Shown here: positions 11,649-22,995 of the stretch, in pieces
How positions within the stretch are numbered: position 1 is the first letter of the stretch
Layout of the letters: every line of letters begins with the position of its first letter
DNA from: Amyloporia xantha
Taxonomy: Eukaryota > Basidiomycota > Agaricomycetes > Polyporales > Adustoporiaceae
Direction: 5' to 3'
DNA: 64,000 nucleotides
NCBI GenBank assembly: GCA_036971615.1
Contig: JAYKKR010000027.1
Span: 434,001 to 498,000, forward strand
Program-made: the position numbers and the translations under genes
Notes under the pieces: model-generated
Told to the model about the DNA's origin: nothing
Database searches by the model: none
Seen by the model: only the letters and a program-made list of their open reading frames with translations

Positions 11649-12554
11649 GAGCAAAGGACGGAATGAGTCACACCATGACTCGAGATCATGGACTTTGTTA
11701 TAAACGCGTGATAATGCCAGCAAGCGCAGAACTCCACGAGCGACCGAGACGCCAACCTCGAAGACTAGCCAAATGTACCTGTTCAATACCCTGGATCCTG
11801 CCAATGGGTGCCCCTAAATAATTTCTATCAAGCTGAAGGAATGTGACTTTGTGCGTGTTGCCTGACATACCTGAGACCAATCCTCCACCAAACATACTAC
11901 TAACAGGCAAATTAACAGAGATAGATGGAGGACGCCATGAGTGAAGACCGTTTGCCACGTAAGACGTTGCAGGATGGTATACAGAGAAGCAATAAGGATA
12001 GGCATGTTTATCAAGGGCTCCATGGTGGATGAAGATGAACATACGACCTGCGTCGTCAACTTCAAGTTGAACGACACAACTTTCAACCTGGACTTCGAAG
12101 CTAGTCAACTTCCTTTTCAGGCAATCACCTACTAGCGTGGCGGCCAGTGCCGCGCAGCTTCAAATCTGCGTCTGGCAGCGGCCATATCATCATTGAATGC
12201 CTTTTCCTCTTCATGCCATGCCATGCCATACAACACTGCACACTATGAACGTTGAACTCTATGAACTAAGATGCAGATTATGTGTATGTCTCATTTGGGA
12301 CCACAAACTCGCATTGTCCTGGCAATGGTCGACCTCAGGCTCAGGCTTTTCACACACACACGGCGATAAGTTGAGTCACATAGTCGTTCATTCACCACAA
12401 CTATTCGTTTGCATTATGATTTGACCTTACAGCAGGCTGACAGCCTGAGGCTGGTGAAGATGTGAGGAGCCTAAGCACCAGCCCCCGTCAGCCTCTAGCA
12501 GTAGCACCTATATATTCTAGTCATCATGCATAACTCCTCTTTATCAGTATCATC
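11649..12554. other. Intergenic, no supported gene
   Basis: This is the shared upstream region of two divergent genes. A minus-strand frame of 136 codons (11698-12108) has no recognisable domain and uneven composition, so I do not call it. CATGC repeats occur near 12215-12230. Confidence 0.5.
12508..12517 (+). promoter_or_regulatory. TATA-box candidate
   Basis: CTATATATTC lies 38-47 bases before the ATG at 12555, a suitable place for the core promoter of that gene if its leader is short. Confidence 0.45.
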
Positions 12555-14630
12555 ATGTCTTTCATCGTCAGTACCATTCGTATTGCCTGCAGCGTTCTCT
12601 CGTCAGTGCTTCTCGGCACAGACATCACAACCGTCGCTTGCGACACTGTCGCCAAAGGCTCAAGCCTCTGCTACGGTACCTCAGCAGATCCGCTTCGCCA
12701 ACTTAGCCTCAAGGTGACAAACCCTCGGGTCAGCCGCATCGGAATGGTAAGTCGTTATGCAATGGCTCAGAGGCTATCACTCATCCCCGTACGCAACAGC
12801 CGGTCGGCATCGTCGCGTCTGTCCCTCGTTCAATATTCTCGCTCACTGGATTGCACCCGGTACGCTCGTCTTTCATACGTCTCAAAGTCACATATCTGAG
12901 ATAGTTTCTTCTAGATCCTGAGCAAGACTTTCCGCGTCCCCATCCTGCGGTTTTATGGACGGGGAAGCTCCTCGGACCTCTCGAAAGCGATGGTCCTTCG
13001 TAGACCCTCACGTAATGCCTACAGTGTTTCCAGCACTGTGCGCAGGGGTCTCCGTCTGTGCACCGACGTCGTCCTGTATCATCGTTGCTGGGCGCTCACA
13101 ACGTTCGTGCCGATGGACACCATCTTCCAAGCCTGTCGAACGGTGCAGATAGATAATCCGTTTCACGTAACTGGCGTGATCATCTACGTCTGTGCCCCAT
13201 CCGCCTCGCTTCTTATGGCCTCTCTCCAGAATCTGCTGCCTGGGATCAGTGAAGCGCGATGTCTTCAGGTTGTTCTTTATTCACGCTGCTGGGATGTGGT
13301 CGCGTACAAGGCGCCATGCTTCGCTTACGTCTATGCGTACATCCGGCAGCTTATCTCAGCAGTCTCCCGTGCTCCTATGCTCCCTTTTGCAATCCCTCAA
13401 TGGTCTAGTCCCGACATTACTCGCTCACGTAGGAGTGTCTTCATGCGACGTCTTGCCTTTGGGAACATCTACCTGGAGCTATCTCTCTCTGCCTGGCTGC
13501 CTCGCGCTCTCTTGGCTTTATCTCCTCAGCCTGCCGAGGCCCTGCACTACGACTATATTGTTGCCCTTGGGTGGAAAGTCGTATACCACAATCGATCCTG
13601 CAGAAACCTCATCGAGTCCCAGCCTCACACGCCCCATACCAAGCCTGCTGCCTCCGCTTCTCCCCCTCGCCCTGCGCTGAGGACTCCACCCAGACGACAG
13701 CCTCTCCGCCAACTCATCCTACAACAAGTGCAGTCGAACGCGAAAGTCACCACACATGCTTCACGTCCCATCAAGATTGATCCGCCAGTACCTGCGCCTC
13801 CAACTCCGCTTACTTCTCAGTCTGTGTCTGCGTTCTCTGTGTCTACTGTCTCGCCACCACCATCACCACGCCGTTCAACTGCCACTAGCCCTCCGCGACC
13901 TGCTGCTACGCCTATGCCCTTCTCTACTACTGCGTCTGTTGCGTCTCCTGATACCCCGTCCACGAAGCCCCTTGGTCAATCTCCCAGCCCTGCTACGAAA
14001 GCCTTGCACACTCTCCAGCCGAATCCTACTGCCTCTTTCCTCGGCCGTCAAAACCAGAAACCGCAATCACAACCACAACAGCATAAGCCTCAGCAGCGCC
14101 AGCCGAAAGTACATTCCAAGCGCTTCATTCCTCCTCGTCTATCTCCTGGGCGGACTACTACTCTGAATTTCAACCCGCGCCCTCCTACGGGCTCTCCCTT
14201 CGCATCTAACGCACCCGCTCCCTTCGTCCCACCAGCCTCACACCACTACCCCAACTACAAGGAGAACGCCCCTCTTCGCTACCAGACGCAGCCCTCGCAG
14301 CAGTACCCTCCCTCAACCCCTCGCGGACAATATACCCAGCACCGGCAGTCCCTCCCCTTTTCCGGGCAAGGTGTTGCTGTAGAACGACACGGGATGAGCG
14401 CTCATCCTGTGCCGTTCTACAGCAGTGACCTGCCTTCTCCGACACAGCACCCGTACACCCCCACGGCATACCCCTGCCACGCGCCTCCTCCTTCGCACAT
14501 TCCGCAGGACCACGTCCCCCCTGCCATGCCTCCACAGGCATACTTCGGTCCTTCCTCTCCCACGTCACAGCCCCCGTCCGGCAATGCGCATTACTTCGCG
14601 CCTCCGCCGCACTATCCCCGCGTCGTCTGA
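12555..14630 (+). CDS. Uncharacterised fungal protein, paralogue A (hydrophobic N-terminus, proline-rich C-terminus)
   Basis: Three exons (12555-12746, 12800-12859, 12915-14630) give 655 residues. The N-terminus is hydrophobic (STIRIACSVLSSVLLGTDIT). The middle part is rich in Cys, Trp and aromatic residues with VVLYHRCWALTTFVP followed by TIFQACR. The last 330 residues are Pro/Ser/Gln-rich. Inside them lie three short conserved blocks: LRQLILQQVQSNAKVTTHA, ALHTLQPNPTASFLG and KVHSKRFIPPRLSPGR. All of these recur in order in the gene at 26728-28502 on the same strand, so the two are paralogues and the frames are real. I recognise no described domain. A membrane-anchored or secretory-pathway location is possible from the N-terminus. 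Confidence 0.75.
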
Positions 14631-15647
14631 CCGCTGCGTTCCAGAGGACCATGAGCATCGTTGAAACCCTATTGCCTTACGGCGCACTCCGTATGGGCTT
14701 CGCCGTTGCAGCTTTTAGCTGCACCTTCACACATGTGCACCCTAGAAGTCCCCCTTCTCAATGTCTGGATGCACGTCAACCTAACGTCTCGCGCGTTATG
14801 ATACGCCGTTATAAGGTTATCTTTCCCGCCATAGCTTACCATCGACTTGCCTGGTTCGTCTCAGAGTATCCCACCAGTATCGTAATTCCAGTTCCCGTCG
14901 CCGAATCGACAGTGTGCCCTATGAATAGTATCGCAGCAGAATCTACGAAGATCTTGTCCAATAATATGCAGTGTGTGTATGACGTCGTGACCGCCCCTGG
15001 CAAAGTCGCAGTATAAATAAAAGCACGGATCAATTGCATATGGGCGCCAGAAGGCAAACTTGAAGCAACAAGCTATAAATAAACCTGGAAGGATCATGGT
15101 TTGAACTCGAAGCCCTTGCTGATGCTCAAGTTATTTATTCCTCTCCGCAGACGCACAGAGTCAAATATAGTTCACCTTCGCGAGGCACTGCCTCCAGTTA
15201 ATATTGTATGACGCTTCGTGTACGCTACTCCGGCATGAATAAGAAAGCAAGAAGCCTTCTGATCAGGCTGCGCTGGAGTTCACGCATGTCAATGCGCGTT
15301 GTGACCCACTACATATGCATACGATGTGCATGTTGCGTAGTGGTTGCGACATTGCTCCGCGAGACACATGGACTCAAGCCTCGATTTCAGGAGAAACTCA
15401 GTCGGAATATCGAGTTGATATCGAGATAGATTCATCCCAAACATAATGCTGTCTATGAAAGAGGGCTGAATGTAATATTATACTTGAGGTGGTAGTGTAC
15501 GTGCAAAAAGGAATGAGGGCTACTGGATACATGGAAAGTCTAGCTAATTGCCATCAACGGTATATAGGTCAGACCTCCTATGAGAACAAAACAGAACGGT
15601 ATAGAGATACAATGGAAGACAGATGGAGCGATACATTGAAAATTCAT
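14631..15647. other. Intergenic, no supported gene
   Basis: This holds the 3' flank of paralogue A and the 3' flank of the convergent small membrane-protein gene. Open frames here are short and without domain signals. Confidence 0.5.
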
Positions 15648-16294
15648 TTATTGGCTGTTCTTGAACCAGGAGAACTGAGACAACTGAAACGAGATGCATC
15701 AGATGAGGCGGGAGGCTGAAAGATAGAGCAGCACTCACATTGGTGTTGACATGCGCAGGAGGTGGCGTACCCGGAGGAGGAGGGTATTCTTCGCTCCGCG
15801 TATCGCTTTCTGGTTGCCCAGCCACTGGTATGTGAACAGTCTCGCCCTCAAATGTCTCCTTCCTGTGGTACGGCGGTGGCGGAGGGGCCGGCGGAGCGTA
15901 CGGGGGCGGCTGGAACGTTCCTACCGTGGGCATACCTGACGGAAGAGGACGATTTTCACCGAGATACGACTGGTCTCTGGCAGGGAAGGCGAAAGAACTG
16001 AAGCCGCCGGCTGGCCTCATGGGACGGACAGTGGGGAGCGCAGTAGTGGCGGCGTTGCGGCGACGGCGGTAGAACAGTCCGAAGAGAAGTATCACTATTA
16101 TTACGACCACAATGGCTGGATGAAAAGGACGTTAGCTACGATGTCAAATTCAGGAATCGGAATTACGCACCAACAACGATGCCTGCAATTGCGCGACCTG
16201 CGGTGTTCCCCCCATAATCGTAGTATGGTTCCGACTGAGCAGCTGAAGACGCTGATAGCGAAAGCAGGACAATTGCCGCTGCGACGTTAAACAT
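15648..16294 (-). CDS. Small single-pass membrane protein with signal peptide and proline-rich tail (copy 1)
   Basis: ATG at 16294. Exon 1 encodes a signal peptide (MFNVAAAIVLLSLSASSAAQ), a Tyr/Gly-rich ectodomain of about 15 residues (EPYYDYGGNTAGRAIAG) and the start of a membrane span. An intron at 16116-16170 splits the span. Exon 2 gives IVVVIIVILLFGLFYRRRRN and then a Pro-rich cytoplasmic tail (PPPYAPPAPPPPPY). A donor after HVNTN (GTGAGT) and an acceptor 55 nt on lead to a short last exon ending at 15648; without that splice the frame runs on to 15544. The layout matches the divergent gene at 17520-18166, including a phase-1 intron inside the membrane span and the RRRR stop-transfer signal. 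PPxY-like motifs could recruit WW-domain proteins such as ubiquitin ligases; that is inference. Confidence 0.75.
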
Positions 16295-16344
16295 TATATT
16301 GCGTAGCAAACGATGTCTTCTATGAAGATTTGAAGATTCGGAAA

Positions 16345-16352
16345 GATATAAA
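16345..16352 (-). promoter_or_regulatory. TATA-box candidate for the small membrane-protein gene
   Basis: TTTATATC on the minus strand lies about 50 bases before the ATG at 16294. Confidence 0.4.
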
Positions 16353-16502
16353 GTAAGAGCGAGTTGTCGTCACAGTTGTCGTAAAGCGTCAAGTAGATGG
16401 TGGGTTTTGTCTAAGCTGCGGACATGGCAAAGGGGAGGTATAAAACCTGTCGGAACAAGACTGCCGCGGGCTCGGGTGAAGGCTCGAGAGCCCGCTCCGA
16501 GA

Positions 16503-16998
16503 GGACCCCGGCGAATCCCCCAAGAGCCTCGATCCCAAATCGTCCTTCGTTCGGACCTCGCCCGACGCCCAATTCGGACTTTGGGCACATAACCTCGCGG
16601 CAAAATGCATAATTTCGGCCCCAAATGGGATCGAACCTCTTAAAATCGCTAAAGCCTCGCAAAAAAGGCCTATCTGCTCATCGGGCGGTGCTGGAATTGT
16701 TCGGCGCCGTCTGCACGCCATCTGGATCACGGAAGCGCATTTGGCAGGGGACCGAAGAGGCGTCTGAGGCGATGCCCGTCGGCTCGACCGGCCTGTCCAT
16801 TTCCGCGCCAGGACTGGCCGGATTTCGGCCCTGATAGGATCGGACATGCGGGCTGAGGGGTACATTTCGGACCATTATGGCACCGAACATTTCGACCTAT
16901 GCCCCCCAAATTCGGCCTTTTGGATCGAACATTTTCGAAATTTTGGCCAGTTTTCGGACCAAATGGGATCGAGGCTCTTGGGGGATTCGCCGGGGTCC
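16503..16998. repeat. Hairpin-forming inverted repeat, possible MITE relic
   Basis: The 35 bases at 16503-16537 (starting GGACCCCGGCGAATCC) are the exact reverse complement of 16964-16998. Weaker matches extend a few tens of bases on either side. The loop of about 430 bp carries further partial copies of ATGGGATCGA (near 16625 and 16964). There is no coding content. The outer ends are too diverged to define a target-site duplication, so an old MITE is likely but not proven. Confidence 0.7.
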
Positions 16999-17187
16999 TG
17001 CTCCGAGCCGCTCGGCCCAGGCGCCTTGTGACGTCACCTCGTGACACGATTTGTTGCGCCTCCCGCCTTACACGTGATAATGCGGGACTGCAAGGCGGGA
17101 CGGAGGTCTCAGCCTCTCACTGCTCAGGTCGTTTCCCTACGCTTATGCATGTCCATTCATCATTGCAATAAGGACTTTGCCTGCTTT

Positions 17188-17435
17188 ATGGATTTGCTTC
17201 CGTGTTGGCTGCTATTTCTAGGCTTGGCCCATGCCAACGTGTATTATGGCGTCACAGGCTGGGGCCGTCCGCTGACAGTGGATCACTATCAAAGTGGGTC
17301 TCTGTAAGTTCAAAACCTGGCCGCCAATCCACTTCGAAGGTGCAGCTTCATGACCGCTCTTTCAGCTACGACATTCTTGAGAACTTTCTCCACTCAGCTC
17401 CTTACTGCGGTGACCATCAGTTTATATATGGATAA
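17188..17435 (+). CDS. Small secreted protein candidate (61 residues)
   Basis: ATG at 17188 begins a clear signal peptide (MDLLPCWLLFLGLAHA) followed by NVYYGVTGWGRPLTV. A donor (GTAAGT at 17304) and acceptor (TTTCAG at 17365) join it in frame to YDILENFLHSAPYCGDHQF and a stop at 17435; the intron is 62 nt. The start resembles the N-terminus of the neighbour at 17520 (signal peptide, then a YYG/Gly-rich run), so this may be a shortened relative. No membrane span follows. Its size and single short ectodomain fit the loose class of small secreted proteins. Transcript evidence would be needed to exclude a decayed copy. Confidence 0.5.
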
Positions 17436-17519
17436 TCCTCCGAGACCTGTTTCATTCTCGACTGACCCTCCGCGCTGACGACCCATCGTTGCGTGTTACT
17501 CTTTCAACCCGTCCCCAAA

Positions 17520-18166
17520 ATGTACCATTTGTCGTGCCTATTCTGGGCTGTGCTTACCCTCTCGGCCTCTGCCAATGCCCAGTATTATGGCAATGGCGGC
17601 TATTATGGAGGTGGAAGGAGACTAGCTGGCGGAGCCATTGCTGGGATAGTGATAGGTCGGTTTTCTCGAACACGTCCGTTGACCTCTCGTCCCCTAAACT
17701 CGTGAATTCCGACAGGCGTATTGGCGTTGATTTTCCTGTGTCTTTGCTGTTCAATGTTTGTCAGAAGACGCAGACGCGCGTACGGGCCTGGAGTGATGGG
17801 TTCGGGCTTCGGTGGAGCAGGACAGTGGGGCATGTTTGGCGGGGGACGCCGTAGTGATGCCGAGGCCGGATTTGGCGGCACACAACAGCCCGGCTGGAAC
17901 ACGTCTGGTGCACCCGCTGCTGGTGGGTACCAGCCACAGCCACCAGCGGGAGCACCTCCTGTAGGAGCACCCGCGAACATGCATAACGACGCATACCAGC
18001 CACCTCCCGGATCTCCACCGGTGGAGGCGCCTCCTCAATATACGTCGAAGCCGAGCGGATTCGCTCCGGTAAGTTATTTCGCATTGTGACATTATTCGGA
18101 TCATTAATATTGAATTTCTATCCTCAGCCGCCCAATCCTCCGCCCGCAGCCCATACCAGAGTCTAA
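17520..18166 (+). CDS. Small single-pass membrane protein with signal peptide and proline-rich tail (copy 2)
   Basis: Three exons (17520-17655, 17716-18068, 18128-18166) give 175 residues. A signal peptide (MYHLSCLFWAVLTLSASANA) is followed by a Tyr/Gly ectodomain (QYYGNGGYYGGGRR). A membrane span comes next (AIAGIVIGVLALIFLCLCCS), then VRRRRR, a Gly-rich linker and a Pro-rich tail with PPP repeats ending HTRV. The first intron splits the membrane span in phase 1, exactly as in the gene at 15648-16294, so the two are divergent paralogues. A TATATAT sequence about 95 bases before the ATG overlaps the end of the upstream small gene. The role is unknown; the tail may bind WW or SH3 domains. Confidence 0.8.
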
Positions 18167-18919
18167 TTTGACCTGTTTACATTGGCTCACCCACCTTCAT
18201 GATTTCAGCCGATATTGTTCCCATCGCTGCAAAAATATTTGTACTATACGCGCAATACCCTCTGATGACTCTGTGCGCAGGTTTAGTCTGTCTTGGAATT
18301 GGACGGTCATGCTGTAAATTATCTTTCATGGCTTTACGCAGTAGCTCTTGTAAGCAATGATCATGGTCAGTCAGAAATTAGAATCACGATGTGATAGAAG
18401 CGAAAGCGTATCAGAGCACTGGTCATCCAGATATCCACGATTCGTCCGACCACATCGAATATCGAGATTTGAAGCCGCTGCCTGCGGATCAGTCACGTGC
18501 CCCGAGAGGATCCGCTCGGTCCGCCCATTGGTACCGTACGCGTTCGACGTTCATCATCCATTATTAGCTCTCCTGGAACAGTGCTCTTGCAACCATTCCT
18601 TGCATAAGAATAATTCAGAAGAAGTCGCGGCACAGGTGGAATGTTAGATGACCACATGCGTCGCACATGCCGAAGCGTAGTTGCTAACTCTCGCCGTCAA
18701 TTCATCGGAAATCGCAGTAAATGAAGCCCGTTTGGACACGTTCTCAAGTCTTTACCAACATTGTTTTACGCCGTCGACACTCCTCGATGAGAACATGAAT
18801 TATCTTCTGCCCGTGGAGGCCAGCAGCCTGAAGGCCAGGAGTTTGATGTTGTACCTTGCGCGACTTCTCCGGCTGGCAGTATCAACATGGAGCTGCTTTC
18901 CGCCAGTCTAGCGGCATTC

Positions 18920-19321
18920 TTCGCGGTGAGTGCTAACGCAAAATATCCATTCAGTTCACCGTTCTGGGATAGTCTCTTTCAGAGGCGACGTGGACGGGGC
19001 CGGAAACTCTACCGTTTTCTACCCCGATGATGCCAGACATTGAGCCGTAGCACGGAAGATCTTTCTAAGGAGTGTGCCAGCTCAATGGTGAGCAGATAGT
19101 AAGAGGTGAGTCTCACCTCTTCGCGGTGAGTCTGCTATAGCAAAAACTCAATATAGTTCACCGTTCTGGGATAGCCACTTTCAGAGGTGACGTTGATATG
19201 GGGCCCGAAACTTTACCGGTTTCCAGCGCGATGATGCCAGACTTCGAGCCGTAGCACGGAAGGTCTTTCTAAGGAGTATGTCAGCTCAATGGTGAGTGGA
19301 TAGCTAAGAGGTGAGTCTCAC
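18920..19321 (+). repeat. Two tandem copies of a 200-bp unit
   Basis: Unit 1 (18920-19119) and unit 2 (19120-19321) both begin TTCGCGGTGAGT and end GTGAGTCTCACCT. They share long stretches such as AGTTCACCGTTCTGGGATAG, GATGATGCCAGAC and GAGCCGTAGCACGGAAG. Identity is roughly 80% by eye, so the duplication is old. Confidence 0.8.
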
Positions 19322-22300
19322 CTGTACGAGTCAGAGCACGTGGATGCAGTATGACTGATTCTTGTTTGCCACAACCCGATCCACCTGTGGTGCTGGGGCT
19401 TTCTGAACAAACCGATACTCTTACCTATTCTCTCGCCAATATGGCCGACTGTCATCATAATATGGATTTCTGTCGTAGCATGACGCCGGCAAAGCAGAGC
19501 TGTCGCTGAGCAGGCGGTCAATAAGCAGACAATTTCCAATCCACGGCTTCGCCCTTGCCTCCGATTATCCGAAACGTACGGACCAGATACACGTCGAGCT
19601 TCAGGCGCAGTCATGGACGTATTCTCCGTAAGATTTGGCATAGGTGCTAAATCTTGCGCAGAATATGCACAAGACTCGTGAGTCCCCGTTTCAGCCGGCA
19701 CCCCAGAGATCGAGACGCGCTTCAAGCGGATCTGACATCTTCAAGACACCAGTGCTCCTGACAGCCTATAGTGGAATTGGAATCTGTACCGACGGCAAGT
19801 TGATTGACATGGTGCAATCCAGTCTCCAGGTCGCATGTCCACCGCCTCGAATCCGAGCGAAGCGGAGATCATCTGATGGAGATTTCATAGACAAGAGCTG
19901 TGGCAGGGCGCGTTCGAAGACGTCTCAATTTCAGTTAGTGGGGAGGGAGGAGATAGAATACACCTTGCAGACCTAAAGATGGACGCACCAAAATGCCGCG
20001 TTTGTCGGCCTGAACTCCAGACCAAGACCGGTATACTTCTGAAAGCCTCTCGGAGCCGCTTTCTGTCAATTGGTCGTGGGGCTCCACGAATGTGGACTGG
20101 AGTTGAGCGCCAACAGATGGGCACGGTGGAGCTGGAGACAACGAGGGTAACTCCTGACAGGTTCCAGGTGCGCGAAGGCAGCGGGGGAGGGGGTCACGGT
20201 CTCTGGGATCTCAACGGCGAAGACCTCACCCTCGCCTCCATTTATACTGTGGGACGGCAAAGGATGTGATGGATGTCCGATAATGCTAGCGCGGCGGACA
20301 TCGATGGGACCATATGGGATGGTCTTTCAATATCGACGTTCTCATTTGCCCGAGCCGAGTGCGAAGGGGTGGAGTACTCGGTTACTCTTGCGGCCATGCA
20401 GCCAAGGAAAATGACAGTGTGGACATAATAGAGGCGCATACGTGTTCTCTGATTCAATACCCGGCAGGAGAGCTCGTTGGGTACGCCAAGGAGAAACCGC
20501 CCAGTTGGTATCCAATCTCCAGAATTTGTGAGTCGTTCTTTCAGCCAAAACGTTTGACCAGATGGAGTAGACCGTATGGCGGGAAGATTGACGAGCTAGC
20601 CATCTCCACGCGAAGCAAACGGAACTGTCGCAGACATGCACAGGATAGCATATTGTGCTGCGCGTGCAGAGCGGTCAGGATGAGGTGAGTTCTTACGTGC
20701 GTCAAATTCTGTTTGCGCGCAATGTGGCCTTTTAGAAGTCTTCCCAGGCTCACGCTCCCCAGCTGTGTCGTCTATCTGTTATTCACGAGCTCCGTCTACA
20801 TCTCTGCGCCGACGCTAGCCTGCCCTGAATTAGTAGGATGGACGTGTCCAAATTACCATACAGGCTGATATCAGGAAAGCGGCGAATTGCTAGGCGAAGC
20901 GCCTGTTGTGTTTTAAAGTGCACCTCGCTGGTATCTTATGTTGTACTGACTATGAATCCAGAATTCTAACCATTCTCCGAATTAAGTTCAAACTTGCGCA
21001 AGCTGCCGATATCCTGGTTGTAGAGTGACTGCGCTGACAATGTTTTGGCTATGATTTCACCTCCATCTTCCTCCGCCTCGAACACTATACGTACCGGTGG
21101 CTCTCTTCGGCAAGAATTGTTCTCTCATTCTGGAGGAAGTATGCAACGCGGCCTGATAGATACAGTCTCGCTTGGTTATGTGAAATGTAGCGAATCGGCG
21201 ACTCTTCTATTAACAAAATCCTCCTTCGTAATGCTAGCAGCCTAGCCGTCGGCAACATTGCCGCTACCAGCGTGGGGAGGCCATGTAATATTCAATTGGA
21301 CGGCCTTGCGTTTCCAGCACGGCAGGTTATGTCTGACATCAGACTTACGATACCTGAACAACCCTCGTGCGCATTCGCAGCTTCTCGTGATTATCGCGGG
21401 ACTGATCAAAGCTCATGTTTTCATTCCGCCAAGATTCTGGGTAGAAGACTACCGATTTTCACGGAGAAGCACCTCGGAGGCACTAGTGGTTGTTCCGCTG
21501 AATCGTTACAATTACACCGTGTGCACGGAGAACAGTGTCGGATGACCTCCTGAGCTCAAGAGCTATGTAATCGTGCGCGATAACCGATGACCGATTCTCG
21601 ACCGCTGGTTCTGCGCTGCGATTTCTACGGCCCCGCTGATCCATCGATCCGCTGAAATCGTAGGGTTTGAACGAGATCATATCCAGATGAGCCTGAGGGC
21701 AGGCACATCAAATAACGTTTTGCCTCTCGTAGTAGCGGCGGGCCGCTGATACGTGGGGTAGGGGTCGGTGAATCGGCGATCTATGTATTGATGAACGTCG
21801 GGGGCGAAGTCGTCGCCACAACCGAGGTAACGTCAAATCGACGTTTGTGTTCGCGGATGTGTTGTGTTGGCTTCGGTTTATTTACATTCTTGACAACAAT
21901 GTTCTCTACATATGATTTCAGCACCATAGCGGAAGTATCCCGTGAAATTGGCCTTGTCACGACTACATTATATTGGAAGGTTCCGCCATTGTCTCAGAAA
22001 TACACTGCCATCACTTTGATCGCAGGATGCTTCACACACCAACCAAGCGCAGCCGGCGCCATTCAAAGACACCATGTGAGACGCGAGCATCTACTGCATT
22101 GAGTTGTAAACTGAGGTGCTATCTGCACCCTTTATCCCTGCCATGATGTGCGGCCCTTGGAGGCATGCAAGTTCAAGCCTCGTGCATCCGCTTCGAGTCA
22201 ATACGCCGCATCGGCGTCCTCTCGACGGGATCTAGATGAGTGGTAGATTAGATAACCATATATTGTAGATCATTTGACTGTCGCGTGCGACTGGTTCTTG

Positions 22301-22931
22301 ATTGCGGGTGTGATCTTTCGGGCTAGCGTCTATAGTCTCCGCCAATTGCAACTGTCACCGACGTTGAGCGGCAATGCCAGGCGAGTATCCCGGAGCAGAG
22401 CTGCTCCATTATGGAGTGTACTAACCCCGACGTGTATAGCACCGACAGAAACTGTAAATCGGGGGTTCGGCGGGGATTGGCCTTGATGGTATCGATGGCT
22501 TCTAAGTTCTTCAAGTTGTACTTGGAGGTTATCTAAGTCCGTGTCCCTCGCACTCCTAACCCCAGCCGTGGCGGCTCGTGGTTGAGAAAGTGCCTTGGAT
22601 ATGTCTGATATGCGTGGCGGATAGCGACAAGCCGTTTCCGACCGTGTCGCACATCTGTCCTTGTTCCAGCCGGCACTTTGACCTTTCTTGGGTGTCCCTT
22701 CGTGTGAGCCGTTCGGTGAGTCAGCCGTCGCATGTCTTCGCAACATATACACGTCCTAGCACGGGTTTGAACTCATATGTCTGTCAATTCCGCAGGTCCC
22801 TTTCCAAACTTACGATATGATCGGTGTCTCGCTCCACCCTCCACCCTCGTGAGAATTACTCCGCCTAAATCGAATCTTTACCCAATTGTGATGTACGCCC
22901 CGGCCTTCTACTTACTTTCGAACAAGGACAC

Positions 22932-22938
22932 TATAAAA
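22932..22938 (+). promoter_or_regulatory. TATA box of the monooxygenase gene
   Basis: A perfect TATAAAA lies 58-64 bases before the ATG at 22996. Confidence 0.6.
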
Positions 22939-22995
22939 TGAGACGACCCCCTTATGCTTCCTCTCTTGATACCCATCAACTTTCTGAATCTCAAA

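Larger units (their letters stand above)
18167..22995. other. Gene-poor region of about 4.8 kb
   Basis: Apart from the tandem repeat at 18920-19321 and the promoter of the monooxygenase at the right end, I find no gene I can support. A plus-strand frame at 19979-20269 (…GHGLWDLNGEDLTLASIYT) and a minus-strand frame at 19318-19725 with a hydrophobic stretch (GLEIVCLLTACSATALLC) look more protein-like than their surroundings but match no known domain. They may be remnants. Confidence 0.45.

Noticed and set aside
11698..12108. Minus-strand frame of 136 codons
   Set aside because: No family match, no neighbouring exons that join, and no promoter signal.
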